Source: Methylophaga muralis (GTDB lineage Bacteria > Pseudomonadota > Gammaproteobacteria > Nitrosococcales > Methylophagaceae). Taken from it: DNA of 64,000 nucleotides. The notes beneath the pieces are model-generated. The model had not been told where the DNA came from. It worked only from the letters and a program-made list of their open reading frames with translations, and did not search any database. Numbering within the stretch: position 1 is the first letter of the stretch; each line of letters opens with the position of its first letter. Positions 9,762 through 17,725 of the stretch are shown one piece after another. The position numbers and the translations under genes are program-made. The stretch is from assembly GCF_001720165.1 (NCBI RefSeq), contig NZ_MCRI01000009.1:1-64000 (forward strand), written 5' to 3'.

Positions 9762-10808
9762 CTATTGCAGATGTACTGCTTCAAACCTTGCCATAACGTT
9801 GCCATTCACATCTGCTAGCTCAAGATGTTGGCCTTCAATCTTCCAATAACGCACTTTTTCCAGCATAAAATGCATTGCCTGTGCCGTTTCCATTCCTTGG
9901 GCACAAGCCATCATAGTGCTGGCGATCCGGTTGAATTTAAGTTTGTCTTCCCGCAGCTGGAAGCTGCCCATGATGCTGTTGCAGCCATCAGATCCGGATA
10001 GCCGGTTTTCTTCACTGGCTAATATTAAAGAGGGTTCACGTTGTTGTTCATAAACTTCAATTGGCTCGTCATTTAAGCGAGTCAGTTTCCAGTAGGTATT
10101 GATTAAATTTTCGTTATAACCCAGCTCGCCACAGGTTTCTCCCGGCCAGATATCTCGGGCCTGAGTAACAATCAATGTTGGCTGCATTTCACCCGTATCG
10201 CTATTTGCACGAGGTTCCATATAGCCGGTCAATTCGACCAAGATAGGCTGATTTACCTCATCTACATATTCCATATAAAGCGATTCAAGTGCAGCATTAT
10301 CAGCTTCATGGGCAACAAACCAACGTTGACCAGTCAGACATTCTTTAAAGATGCCACTATCAGCCATATAACTGTACTTACCATTAAATTGCATGGCGGG
10401 ATATACAGCATGAAACTCGGCATCACGTTGTAATTGATAATTTAACGAGCTGTTGATGATCGTATATTCCTGATCCAGCAAACTGATACTGCCATCTCTT
10501 TCGATTTGAAATGCAGTTTGCTGAGGATGATCGGATAACAGTCTGAGTTGGCCGGTTTGTTGCTGCCATTGTCCAAGCTGATAAAACGTCGAATTCTCGC
10601 CCGACTCTTGGTAATGCAACTGCAGATAATAGCTTTGATCGGCAAATAAATTGAGACGATAATCAATACCGGGGCAGTCAGCACAGGGCAATATGCCACT
10701 GTAACTGACTGGGAAATCTTCGATAATCAAACGCCGTTCTTCTGATTGTTCAGAGCTACAAGCACTTAAAAACAAAATCGACATCAGAAACAAGCATTTT
10801 TTTAACAT
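9762..10808 (-). CDS. Lipoprotein with NlpE-like and META (HslJ) domains
   Basis: The protein starts at the ATG preceded by GGAG (10808). It carries a lipoprotein signal peptide ending in the lipobox LSAC. An NlpE-like domain follows, with CADCPGIDYRLNLF, the motif seen in the envelope-stress sensor NlpE. The C terminus is a META/DUF306 domain (TYWKLTRLNDEPI, then SGSDGCNSIMGSF and MMACAQGME) related to heat-shock protein HslJ. NlpE proteins sense surface contact and lipoprotein trafficking faults through Cpx in enterobacteria. Whether this fusion signals or simply binds something in the periplasm is not visible. It lies downstream of rnk. Confidence 0.75.
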   Translation of the reverse strand: MLKKCLFLMSILFLSACSSEQSEERRLIIEDFPVSYSGILPCADCPGIDYRLNLFADQSYYLQLHYQESGENSTFYQLGQWQQQTGQLRLLSDHPQQTAFQIERDGSISLLDQEYTIINSSLNYQLQRDAEFHAVYPAMQFNGKYSYMADSGIFKECLTGQRWFVAHEADNAALESLYMEYVDEVNQPILVELTGYMEPRANSDTGEMQPTLIVTQARDIWPGETCGELGYNENLINTYWKLTRLNDEPIEVYEQQREPSLILASEENRLSGSDGCNSIMGSFQLREDKLKFNRIASTMMACAQGMETAQAMHFMLEKVRYWKIEGQHLELADVNGNVMARFEAVHLQ

Positions 10809-10836
10809 ATCGAACTCCGGTTTTAGTTCACCGGAA

Positions 10837-11247
10837 CTATCGGTGAAATTCACCTGCTCGCTCCGGTTGATATTCTATGGCTTCGATTCTGACTTGTAAC
10901 ATGCCGCCTTTACCATCCGGCCAGTCGATTTCATCGCCTTCTCTCAGGCCAAGCATGGCACTGCCAACCGGCGCTAAAATGGAAATCGTATTACCAGAAT
11001 CATCCATATCTTTTGGATAGACCAATTTCAGCGTAAAAGTTACCCCGCTGGAGATAACAGAAAATTTAACCTGCGAATTCATCGTTACGATATTGGCTGG
11101 CATCTTTTCCGGTGCAACCAGCTCAGCACGTTCCAATTCAGTCTCCAAAGCCGCTTTAATATTCGCCGGAATGCCAGTAGAAGACTGCAGCAAACTTTCG
11201 ATACGCGTGTAATCGAGTTCGGAAATAATAATGTCAGGTTGCGTATT
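10837..11247 (-). CDS. rnk: Regulator of nucleoside diphosphate kinase Rnk
   Basis: Rnk is a GreA/GreB-like protein that binds RNA polymerase in the secondary channel region. The C-terminal GreA-type domain is recognisable in VTMNSQVKF, LVYPKDMDDS and ILAPVGSAMLGLREGDEIDW. I chose the GTG start at 11247: GGAG lies six bases before it, and it gives 136 residues with an N terminus that aligns with E. coli Rnk. An in-frame ATG five codons earlier would add residues without a ribosome site. It lies upstream of the lipoprotein gene with a 28-base gap. Confidence 0.88.
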   Translation of the reverse strand, partial: NTQPDIIISELDYTRIESLLQSSTGIPANIKAALETELERAELVAPEKMPANIVTMNSQVKFSVISSGVTFTLKLVYPKDMDDSGNTISILAPVGSAMLGLREGDEIDWPDGKGGMLQVRIEAIEYQPERAGEFHR

Positions 11248-11347
11248 CACAATAAACTCCATTCAACAAATTTAAAGACGCACAAAAACTACCGTCAAAA
11301 GTTGACAGCATCATTTTCGGGTCATAGTGGGAATAAAACAGGCAGAC

Positions 11348-11593
11348 CTATGATGGCACAAATTTCAAACCAATATAAGGTGCCAGCAAAAACAAAAATA
11401 TGGCGAGCTTGTAAAACATCATTCCGCAATAATGTAATTGCGAAAATTGCTCGCGACTTAGGGCGAACCACCGACTATGTAGCCGGTATATGCTTTCATT
11501 GCCAAAAGCATAGACGATGAACCACAGCGTCAATACCAGATAATTAAGAACAGTGGCCCAGCCTAAAACAAAAGTAAGATTCTCCAGCGTCAT
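11348..11593 (-). CDS. Small two-helix membrane protein (DUF6868-like)
   Basis: An 81-residue protein with two hydrophobic helices (about residues 5-28 and 55-76) joined by a polar loop containing IYRLHSRWFALSREQF. The pattern resembles the DUF6868 family of small inner-membrane proteins of unknown function. The start is supported by AAGGAG at a good distance from the ATG. It lies between the kinase-fusion gene and rnk on the same strand, with gaps of about 60 and 100 bases. The function is unknown. Confidence 0.6.
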   Translation of the reverse strand: MTLENLTFVLGWATVLNYLVLTLWFIVYAFGNESIYRLHSRWFALSREQFSQLHYCGMMFYKLAIFLFLLAPYIGLKFVPS

Positions 11594-11655
11594 TGCAGGC
11601 TCTCCTTTACAGTAGAGCTCTAATTTACGCCCAGTAACTGAGGAATAAAAGCCTG

Positions 11656-13920
11656 CTAGTTTTGACTACTGCTTTTTAAGCGATTGAAAAGCCGTTTGAT
11701 AGCCTTGCGACCATAACGGCGTTTGAATTTAACTTTAAAATCATAAAGATAAAACGGCAAACGACAACGGAAGTTGAATGGTATTTTGTATTTGGTTTGC
11801 TGTAGATACAGTCCGACCAGTTTTTCTCTGCCTTGCCAGTGCAATTTATTGCAGATACGTGTCAGATCAGACAAACGCTCTGAAAGGGTTGCATTGCGGT
11901 TGAAAAAGCGAGCCCGGTTGATATCGATCAGGGTGAACTCCAGCTTCTCATCCGCTTGCTTTTTGATCAGAATATTGCCGCCAGCCAGATCACGGAAAAA
12001 CACTCCGCGACCATGCATTTCCAGCAAAAATTGACTGAGTTGTTGATATAACTGATCTTCACTGACACCTTGGTATTCGGTCGCACCGTCATTAAAGGCG
12101 GTGAGAATTTCTCTGGCGGAGAAATCATGATCAACCAAGTCACACAGATAAAAATTTTCAGTCAGCGTTTTATCATCGGTCCGTTCAAAATAGGCGATAG
12201 GTAAACCTGTTGGAATACCACGACGTAATAATTCAGCTGCAGCGTTCCAACTACGTTTTGACTTACATGGCTTGAATTTATCAAGCAGTCGCTTATGAGC
12301 TGGCATACGCAAAGGTTTTTTGGCGACAATGGTTTTATCCATCAACCCGTCTATCCGCCAAATAACATTACGCGCCTTGCGTAAAGTGGTTTCTTCGGTA
12401 GCCTTTGGTAAATAGGCCGGATGCAGTTTCTGCTTAAACTCATCCGCTTGCTCGGCGTTTTCGGCAATCAACAAGCCTTTCCAGCCATCTTGTTCAAACT
12501 CGTACAAATTCTTACCGGGAGCATGGCGATAAACCGACACCCTTTCCCGTGCTTTTGGACTGGCTTTGAGGTCAATTTTTGCATTTGCGGGCCAGCAAAG
12601 AAAAATAGGAGATTCAGTGACAAATTCAGGTTGTTCAACGGCAATAGCGCCATCCCGAGTGATGGTTTCAACATCGTCCAGTTGTGATGGAGCATATAAA
12701 GCATGCATTGGCATTGCCTGCCCATTAGCAGTCCACAACACATGAATAAGTTTATCTTTACTGCGAAATGCATGTACTTCAATGGCTTCTGCAGTGGCCA
12801 ACGGTCCCTCATATAAACTGCCAGGAATCAGCTGGATAAAGTTTTGCATCGCATAAAAAGCCGGACGCAGTCTGAAATCTTCACGTTGGCCCAATACTGA
12901 ACGGTAATGAGTGATTCTTTCTAGTTCAGGGTAGGTTTCGTAACCATCATCAATCAGACCTTCACGATGACAGATGAACGGACCCCAATAAGCTTGCTGC
13001 ATGGCACCTGAGGCTGCCAGTAAGGTCATATAACGACTTAAGTAATCAGCCTGTTTTTCTTCACCATTGACTAAGACCCGGCGGATCCGTGGCAAAGTCC
13101 AGAACGCGGCTGGTGAAATAAATTCTTTGACACCAAAATCGTCAGTTATTTTTTTCAGAATACGGGCTTTTTTAACCAGATTTACTTTCAGCCGCATCGC
13201 CAGTTTGGTGCCGAAGATACGATGGTCAAAGCGTTCGGGTTCGGTAACACGTTCACTGAATAAATTATTGGTATGAATATCCGGCAGTTGATTGTCACGC
13301 CGTAACCGTGTCAAGACCGCAATATTATGCAGCGGTTCGAAATCAGAAATGTTTGGCCCAGCAATCTTGATATGACGAGATTTGATTTCTTCAAACGCGA
13401 TGCGCCAAGTATTAAAAAAGCTCTCAGTATCATAACCCGCCCAACGCCGACGATTGCTAGTTGAACCGATTTCAATCGCACTGACACGAGATCCAAATCG
13501 ACTGGCAGCTGTCTGCACAAATTCACGCCAGCGTAATTGCGCACTACCGGTTTTCATTTGCTGGGCTTCAGTAAACGGTTGCACTAAATGCAAAAGCACT
13601 TGAATGTCGGTTGCTAGTAAACGTTCCAACAAACGAGTGACCGGTCCGCCTTCATCACCATAGGTAAAATCAAGACGAACCTGTTTAATTTTTAATGCTT
13701 CAAGTTGTTGCAGGATGTAATCATCAACAGCAGGATCATCAGATGTGGTCACGCCAACACCGACAAAATCCTCTGGCACAAGGTGCTTAGCTTTGGGTAA
13801 ATGACCATCTGGAAGTGCTAAACGACCGGAAAACACATAACGCATGGCATTACCCAAGGAATTTGCATCCATTAATGGGCCATTTTCAATTTTGTTGTGT
13901 GTTTTGTCCGACGAGCTCAT
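11656..13920 (-). CDS. Glycosidase-like domain fused to a Kdo/WaaP-type (InaA) kinase
   Basis: A 754-residue cytosolic protein with two parts. Residues about 50-400 look like a TIM-barrel glycoside hydrolase of the GH39/GH5 clan (VRLDFTYGDEGGPV near 81, then IEIGSTSN at 149-156). In active enzymes the equivalent motif reads E-I-W-N-E-P-N; here the Asn-Glu pair is Ser153-Thr154, so the acid/base residue appears lost. Residues about 510-754 are a lipopolysaccharide-kinase (Kdo/WaaP, InaA) domain with catalytic loop HGRGVFFRDLAGGN (Asp644, Asn649) and metal-binding Asp666 in LIDINR. The kinase half looks competent. No signal peptide or membrane segment is seen. A role in envelope polysaccharide or LPS modification is inference. 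Confidence 0.7.
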   Translation of the reverse strand: MSSSDKTHNKIENGPLMDANSLGNAMRYVFSGRLALPDGHLPKAKHLVPEDFVGVGVTTSDDPAVDDYILQQLEALKIKQVRLDFTYGDEGGPVTRLLERLLATDIQVLLHLVQPFTEAQQMKTGSAQLRWREFVQTAASRFGSRVSAIEIGSTSNRRRWAGYDTESFFNTWRIAFEEIKSRHIKIAGPNISDFEPLHNIAVLTRLRRDNQLPDIHTNNLFSERVTEPERFDHRIFGTKLAMRLKVNLVKKARILKKITDDFGVKEFISPAAFWTLPRIRRVLVNGEEKQADYLSRYMTLLAASGAMQQAYWGPFICHREGLIDDGYETYPELERITHYRSVLGQREDFRLRPAFYAMQNFIQLIPGSLYEGPLATAEAIEVHAFRSKDKLIHVLWTANGQAMPMHALYAPSQLDDVETITRDGAIAVEQPEFVTESPIFLCWPANAKIDLKASPKARERVSVYRHAPGKNLYEFEQDGWKGLLIAENAEQADEFKQKLHPAYLPKATEETTLRKARNVIWRIDGLMDKTIVAKKPLRMPAHKRLLDKFKPCKSKRSWNAAAELLRRGIPTGLPIAYFERTDDKTLTENFYLCDLVDHDFSAREILTAFNDGATEYQGVSEDQLYQQLSQFLLEMHGRGVFFRDLAGGNILIKKQADEKLEFTLIDINRARFFNRNATLSERLSDLTRICNKLHWQGREKLVGLYLQQTKYKIPFNFRCRLPFYLYDFKVKFKRRYGRKAIKRLFNRLKSSSQN

Positions 13921-13992
13921 AAAAAAATCCGAAAGTTATTTCGCCCTGCAGTGGACGATTTGAAGCAAAAAAGCTTGATTAAGTAGGTAAGT

Positions 13993-14325
13993 CTAGTGTG
14001 TAACGCTGCTGGAAAATACATTTAACACTATCACGCCACCCAAGATCATTGATATGCCGATGATGGCGGCCATATCGAGTTTTTGACTAAAAACGACCCA
14101 ACCTATCAAAGCAATCAGTACCACGCCGAGTCCCGCCCAAATAGCATAGGCGATGCCAACAGGGATGACTTTTAACGACAAGGATAAAAAATAAAAAGCA
14201 ACAACATACCCCAACACAACTGCTACCGATGGCCAGAATTTGGTAAAACCATCAGCAGCTTTAAGAAAGCTCGTACCAAAAACTTCAGCAATAATTGCCA
14301 TACTTAGCAATAACCATTTAGACAT
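13993..14325 (-). CDS. SMR-family multidrug/compound exporter (EmrE-like)
   Basis: A 110-residue protein with four transmembrane helices, matching the small multidrug resistance family. The first helix contains the essential Glu in LSMAIIAEVFGTSFLKAADGFT, and the motif IAYAIWAGLGVVLIALIGWVVF is present. SMR proteins are dual-topology proton antiporters for quaternary cations or guanidinium. This sequence is closer to EmrE than to the guanidinium exporter SugE/Gdx, judging by the A-E-V-F-G-T context, but specificity cannot be read safely. It lies 9 bases after the DUF202 gene. Confidence 0.85.
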   Translation of the reverse strand: MSKWLLLSMAIIAEVFGTSFLKAADGFTKFWPSVAVVLGYVVAFYFLSLSLKVIPVGIAYAIWAGLGVVLIALIGWVVFSQKLDMAAIIGISMILGGVIVLNVFSSSVTH

Positions 14326-14334
14326 GATGAGGAC

Positions 14335-14703
14335 TCAGTTGTAGGTGAGAAATAAGCTGATAGCCAATAAGCTACCAAGCAGAGCTACGATTAAACTTAC
14401 AACGACGCCCCATTGCGTCCGATAACCTTCGGGGAATTCTGATTCTCCTAACGTTTTTAATACGCGCTGAAATTGTCGGGCTGCATAAACGGTTGTAAAA
14501 CTGCCTAACAAAATAAAGGCTAAACCAATGACAAAGGTCATGGTGGTATTCAGGAGTTCCTGCCCGTTGGCTAATATCTCAATTAATAGTCCCGAGCGTT
14601 CAATTAAAAAACCAAACATGATGAAGGTCAAACCCGTGCGATTCCAAGCCAGCAAAGTACGTTCTGCAGCAAATAAAACACGAGGGTCTTGGAGATAAGA
14701 CAT
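14335..14703 (-). CDS. DUF202 (YidH-like) inner-membrane protein
   Basis: The 122-residue protein begins LQDPRVLFAAERTLLAWNRTGLTFIMFGFLIE, the diagnostic start of the DUF202/YidH family. Three hydrophobic helices follow (about 27-50, 56-75 and 97-118). The function is unknown. DUF202 proteins are often found next to transporters. It lies between the 2-oxoglutarate oxygenase gene (3-base gap) and the SMR gene (9-base gap) and is clearly part of the same operon. Confidence 0.8.
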   Translation of the reverse strand: MSYLQDPRVLFAAERTLLAWNRTGLTFIMFGFLIERSGLLIEILANGQELLNTTMTFVIGLAFILLGSFTTVYAARQFQRVLKTLGESEFPEGYRTQWGVVVSLIVALLGSLLAISLFLTYN

Positions 14704-14706
14704 CAG

Positions 14707-15348
14707 CTAAGCCGCCTTCACTTTTCGCTTGCGTAACCAGCTTTTGAGCTTGGCACTAAGTTTGTGAAAAAAACGATGTTTGTTGCTAGCCGCTTCACTG
14801 GTCAGAAAGTTTATCTGTATAGAACGGCGAGTACCTTCATAACTCGGATAGCCATGCCAGCAATTATCCGTCACTTTAAATGCCACCAGAGAACCTGGGC
14901 CAGGACTGATTTCATCCACATAATCTTCCATGTCGTGAGCATTATTTAAAATTCGTAAACGCCCCGTTGCTGCATCCCAACTTTCATTGAGATAAATCAA
15001 AATGGTCACCAACTTGGTTTTCGAATCAGTATGGATGCGGCCGTCTTTTTGTCTTGAATAACCACGTAAGGTCATCATCATCGGCAGATCCATGACCTGC
15101 ACATCGAATTTATCGCAAATGATCTGCCGAAATTCAGTACTGTCTATCGCATTCAAAAAAGCTTTGAAATCATCATTAACCGGCACATCATCAACATTAA
15201 AACTGCCACCATCGTCGATAGCCGGAAAGTCACCGATAACACGGTCTAATACATCCGAACGGATCGAGCGTTCCACCTTAAAAAAAGGAAAAGGAATACG
15301 ATTGACGGGGGCGGCCTTAAGGGCCTGCATATCCAGTACTGAATTCAT
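14707..15348 (-). CDS. 2-oxoglutarate/Fe(II)-dependent oxygenase (2OG-FeII_Oxy_3 type)
   Basis: The iron-binding triad is visible as His-x-Asp in GRIHTDSKTKL and the distal His in DNCWHGYPSYEGTRRSIQINF, where the following Arg would bind 2-oxoglutarate. This is the double-stranded beta-helix pattern of small bacterial hydroxylases. The ATG at 15348 is preferred; in-frame codons upstream lack a ribosome site and precede unconserved residues. The C-terminal 30 residues are strongly basic. The substrate is unknown; relatives near polysaccharide or lipid A genes hydroxylate acyl chains or proteins. It is first in an operon with the DUF202 and SMR genes. Confidence 0.75.
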   Translation of the reverse strand: MNSVLDMQALKAAPVNRIPFPFFKVERSIRSDVLDRVIGDFPAIDDGGSFNVDDVPVNDDFKAFLNAIDSTEFRQIICDKFDVQVMDLPMMMTLRGYSRQKDGRIHTDSKTKLVTILIYLNESWDAATGRLRILNNAHDMEDYVDEISPGPGSLVAFKVTDNCWHGYPSYEGTRRSIQINFLTSEAASNKHRFFHKLSAKLKSWLRKRKVKAA

Positions 15349-15532
15349 ATGAGGTTCTCGATACTGCTTGGGGTTTAGAGTAAACAGCATCATATGATAA
15401 TACAAAACAGCCTATCAATCAGATTGCCAGTTAACGGCAACCGATAAGTGCTTAGATCTATTTTGTTGTTTCCTATGACTTACTGATATGGTCTTTTAGA
15501 AATTAACTTGAATTAGCGGGCAGGAGTAAGTC

Positions 15533-16273
15533 ATGACAAAGTGGAGTGAAGGCCGCGTAATAGAAAACAAGCAATGGACAGAAAATTTACATTCAATAAG
15601 AGTTGATGCGGCAATTGATGCATTTGATGCTGGCCAGTTTACTCGTTTGGCAATGGAAATTGATGGTGAAGAAGTGAGTCGTCCATTCTCATTGGTCAAT
15701 GCACCCGCTGAAAAAACCTTGGATTTTTACTTTATTGAAGTTCCTGGCGGGGTATTTTCAACCAAGCTGGCTAAACTTAAAGCTGGAGATAGTATTCAAG
15801 TAGCTACCAAGGCCACTGGTTTACTAACACTGAAACAGCTCCCGCCGGCTCAAAAATTATTCTTACTGGCTACCGGCACTGGGATTGGACCGTTTTTATC
15901 AATCATTAAGACTTCAGATGTCTGGCAACAATTTGAACGGATAAGCTTGGTACATGCCGTTCGTTTTACGAAAGAACTGACCTATCAGCAAACTATTCGC
16001 TCCATTGCCGAGAACCATAGTCATCAATTCAGCTACATCCCGATTGTTAGCAGAGAACCTAGTGATTATGCGATTCCTGGGCGGATCCCCGCAGCCATTA
16101 TGGATAAACAACTGGAATTGCGTGCTGGTGCGCAAATTGATTCTGACTGCCATGTGATGTTGTGCGGTAATCCGGATATGGTGCAGGACACAATGGATGT
16201 ATTGATTCAGCGTGGATTAAAAAAGCATAGCCGACGTGAGCCCGGGCATATCAGTATCGAAAAATATTGGTAA
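15533..16273 (+). CDS. fpr: Ferredoxin/flavodoxin-NADP+ reductase Fpr
   Basis: Fpr shuttles electrons between NADPH and ferredoxin or flavodoxin, supplying Fe-S and radical enzymes and oxidative-stress defence. The 246-residue protein has the FAD-binding RPFSLVNAP motif near residue 45, the NADP-binding LLATGTGIGPFLSI near 108, the LCGNPDMV motif near 206, and the C-terminal aromatic residue in EKYW that stacks on FAD in the bacterial class. AGGAG precedes the ATG at a good distance. It is monocistronic, and a 240-base gap separates it from the doe cluster. Confidence 0.95.
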   Translation: MTKWSEGRVIENKQWTENLHSIRVDAAIDAFDAGQFTRLAMEIDGEEVSRPFSLVNAPAEKTLDFYFIEVPGGVFSTKLAKLKAGDSIQVATKATGLLTLKQLPPAQKLFLLATGTGIGPFLSIIKTSDVWQQFERISLVHAVRFTKELTYQQTIRSIAENHSHQFSYIPIVSREPSDYAIPGRIPAAIMDKQLELRAGAQIDSDCHVMLCGNPDMVQDTMDVLIQRGLKKHSRREPGHISIEKYW

Positions 16274-16315
16274 TTCATCGCAACGCTTGTTATGGTCGAA
16301 CTACGGTGATAAAGA

Positions 16316-16348
16316 GGTCATTTGAACCAAACAGGTCATAAACGGTCA
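16316..16348. promoter_or_regulatory. Three GGTCA half-sites upstream of the doe cluster
   Basis: Three direct copies of GGTCA lie at 16316-16320, 16334-16338 and 16344-16348, the first two 18 bases apart. They sit in the 240-base gap between fpr and doeB, about 165-200 bases before the doeB start. They could be binding sites for a regulator of ectoine breakdown. No regulator gene is linked to the cluster, so the protein is unknown. Confidence 0.35.
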
Positions 16349-16434
16349 CAAATGGCATAGCACCAGCTCGTTGGTTTTAATGCGAGATAACTATTCTGTA
16401 ATACCATCAAATCAATTTTTAATTGCACCATAGA

Positions 16435-16447
16435 GTCACATTGTGAC
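16435..16447. promoter_or_regulatory. Perfect palindrome GTCACATTGTGAC before doeB
   Basis: A 13-base palindrome (GTCACA-T-TGTGAC) lies 66 bases before the doeB start codon, where an operator would be expected. It resembles the GGTCA half-sites upstream because each arm contains GTCAC. Confidence 0.45.
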
Positions 16448-16512
16448 CTGCATTTGTTTATCAACGGATCACCCAACAATCATGTTGCAAGATCCAAAAC
16501 AGGGGAGGGCTC

Positions 16513-17691
16513 ATGTCAGATGTCTGGCAAGACACCATCACCACAGCTGAAACAATACGCCGTGAATTTCATGCTCATCCGGAAATGGGCTGGCAGGAAC
16601 ATCGCACCGCGCAACGTGTTCGCGAGATCCTTAGCTCACTGAATATTCTATGGCGCAGCTGCGCCGGTACTGGCACGGTTGGCATACTTAATCCTAATGG
16701 TACTGCAGCACCGCATATTGCCCTGCGTGGCGATATGGATGCATTGCCAATTCATGAAGCCACGTTAAAAGCCTGGAGTTCGATGAATGAAGGCTGCATG
16801 CATGCCTGTGGCCATGACGGCCACACCGCAACCTTATTAGCTGCGGCCAAATGGCTTAAATATCACGAAGCTCAGCTAACTGGACCAGTCAGTTTGATTT
16901 TTCAGCCTGCTGAAGAAGGTGGCCATGGCGCAAGAGAAATGATCAATGACGGCGCGCTTGATGGTGTTGACGAAATTTATGGTTGGCATAACTGGCCGGC
17001 CATACCTTTTGGTCAAATGCTGTGTCCGGATGGCTTGGTGATGTGTGGGAACGGCACTTTTAAAATCACCATACACGGACAAGGCGGTCATGCCAGTCAA
17101 CCAGAACTATGCCGTGACCCGGTGTTAGCAGCCAGCGCAATTACCTTAAATCTGCAACAAATCATCAGTCGTAGACTGGCTCCTCAACAAGCTGCAGTGA
17201 TCAGCGTGACATCTATTGAAGCATCAAGTGCGCCGACGGTTATTCCGCAGAATGCAGTGCTTGGCGGCAGTATCCGGGTTCCGGACAGAAAAACCCGTGA
17301 TGAAATTTATCGACTGATTACTGAAATCAGCCAGCAAACTGCAGCAAGTTATGGCGTAGTTGCCGAAGTTGAAAATTTCCCGCGCTATGACGCGACCATC
17401 AATCATCCAGTGCAAGCCACACAAATGCGCAGTTTATGGCAGGAACTTAACGGTGCTGACTCTCTGGACTTTGTCACTGCAACACCAATTATGGCCTCCG
17501 AAGATTTCAGCTATTACCTGCAACATATACCCGGGGCCTTTGCTTTGATTGGCAGTGATGATGGTCCGGATCATCAAGTGCCATGCCATAGCCCTTATTA
17601 CGACTTTAACGATCGCCTGATACCGGCGGTCACACGATTGTTTTCACGCCTGGTTGGAGTTGGCGTACCTGTTCCGGAGGAACTGCCCTAA
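16513..17691 (+). CDS. doeB: M20-family deacylase, likely N-acetyl-diaminobutyrate deacetylase DoeB
   Basis: A 392-residue zinc amidohydrolase of the M20/M40 hippuricase type, with metal ligands in HAHPEMGWQEH, RGDMDALP, HACGHDGHTA and the catalytic glutamates in QPAEEGGHGA. A dimerisation domain is inserted in the middle (about 185-300). Alone it could be called an amino-acid amidohydrolase. Its position as first gene before doeD, doeA and doeC supports removal of acetate from N-acetyl-2,4-diaminobutyrate. In Halomonas DoeB belongs to the succinylglutamate-desuccinylase family, so this would be an alternative enzyme for the same step. GGGGAGGG precedes the ATG. Confidence 0.8.
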   Translation: MSDVWQDTITTAETIRREFHAHPEMGWQEHRTAQRVREILSSLNILWRSCAGTGTVGILNPNGTAAPHIALRGDMDALPIHEATLKAWSSMNEGCMHACGHDGHTATLLAAAKWLKYHEAQLTGPVSLIFQPAEEGGHGAREMINDGALDGVDEIYGWHNWPAIPFGQMLCPDGLVMCGNGTFKITIHGQGGHASQPELCRDPVLAASAITLNLQQIISRRLAPQQAAVISVTSIEASSAPTVIPQNAVLGGSIRVPDRKTRDEIYRLITEISQQTAASYGVVAEVENFPRYDATINHPVQATQMRSLWQELNGADSLDFVTATPIMASEDFSYYLQHIPGAFALIGSDDGPDHQVPCHSPYYDFNDRLIPAVTRLFSRLVGVGVPVPEELP

Positions 17692-17725
17692 ATCGTCCCA
17701 GTGACGTGTTCAAGAGGAGAATTAA

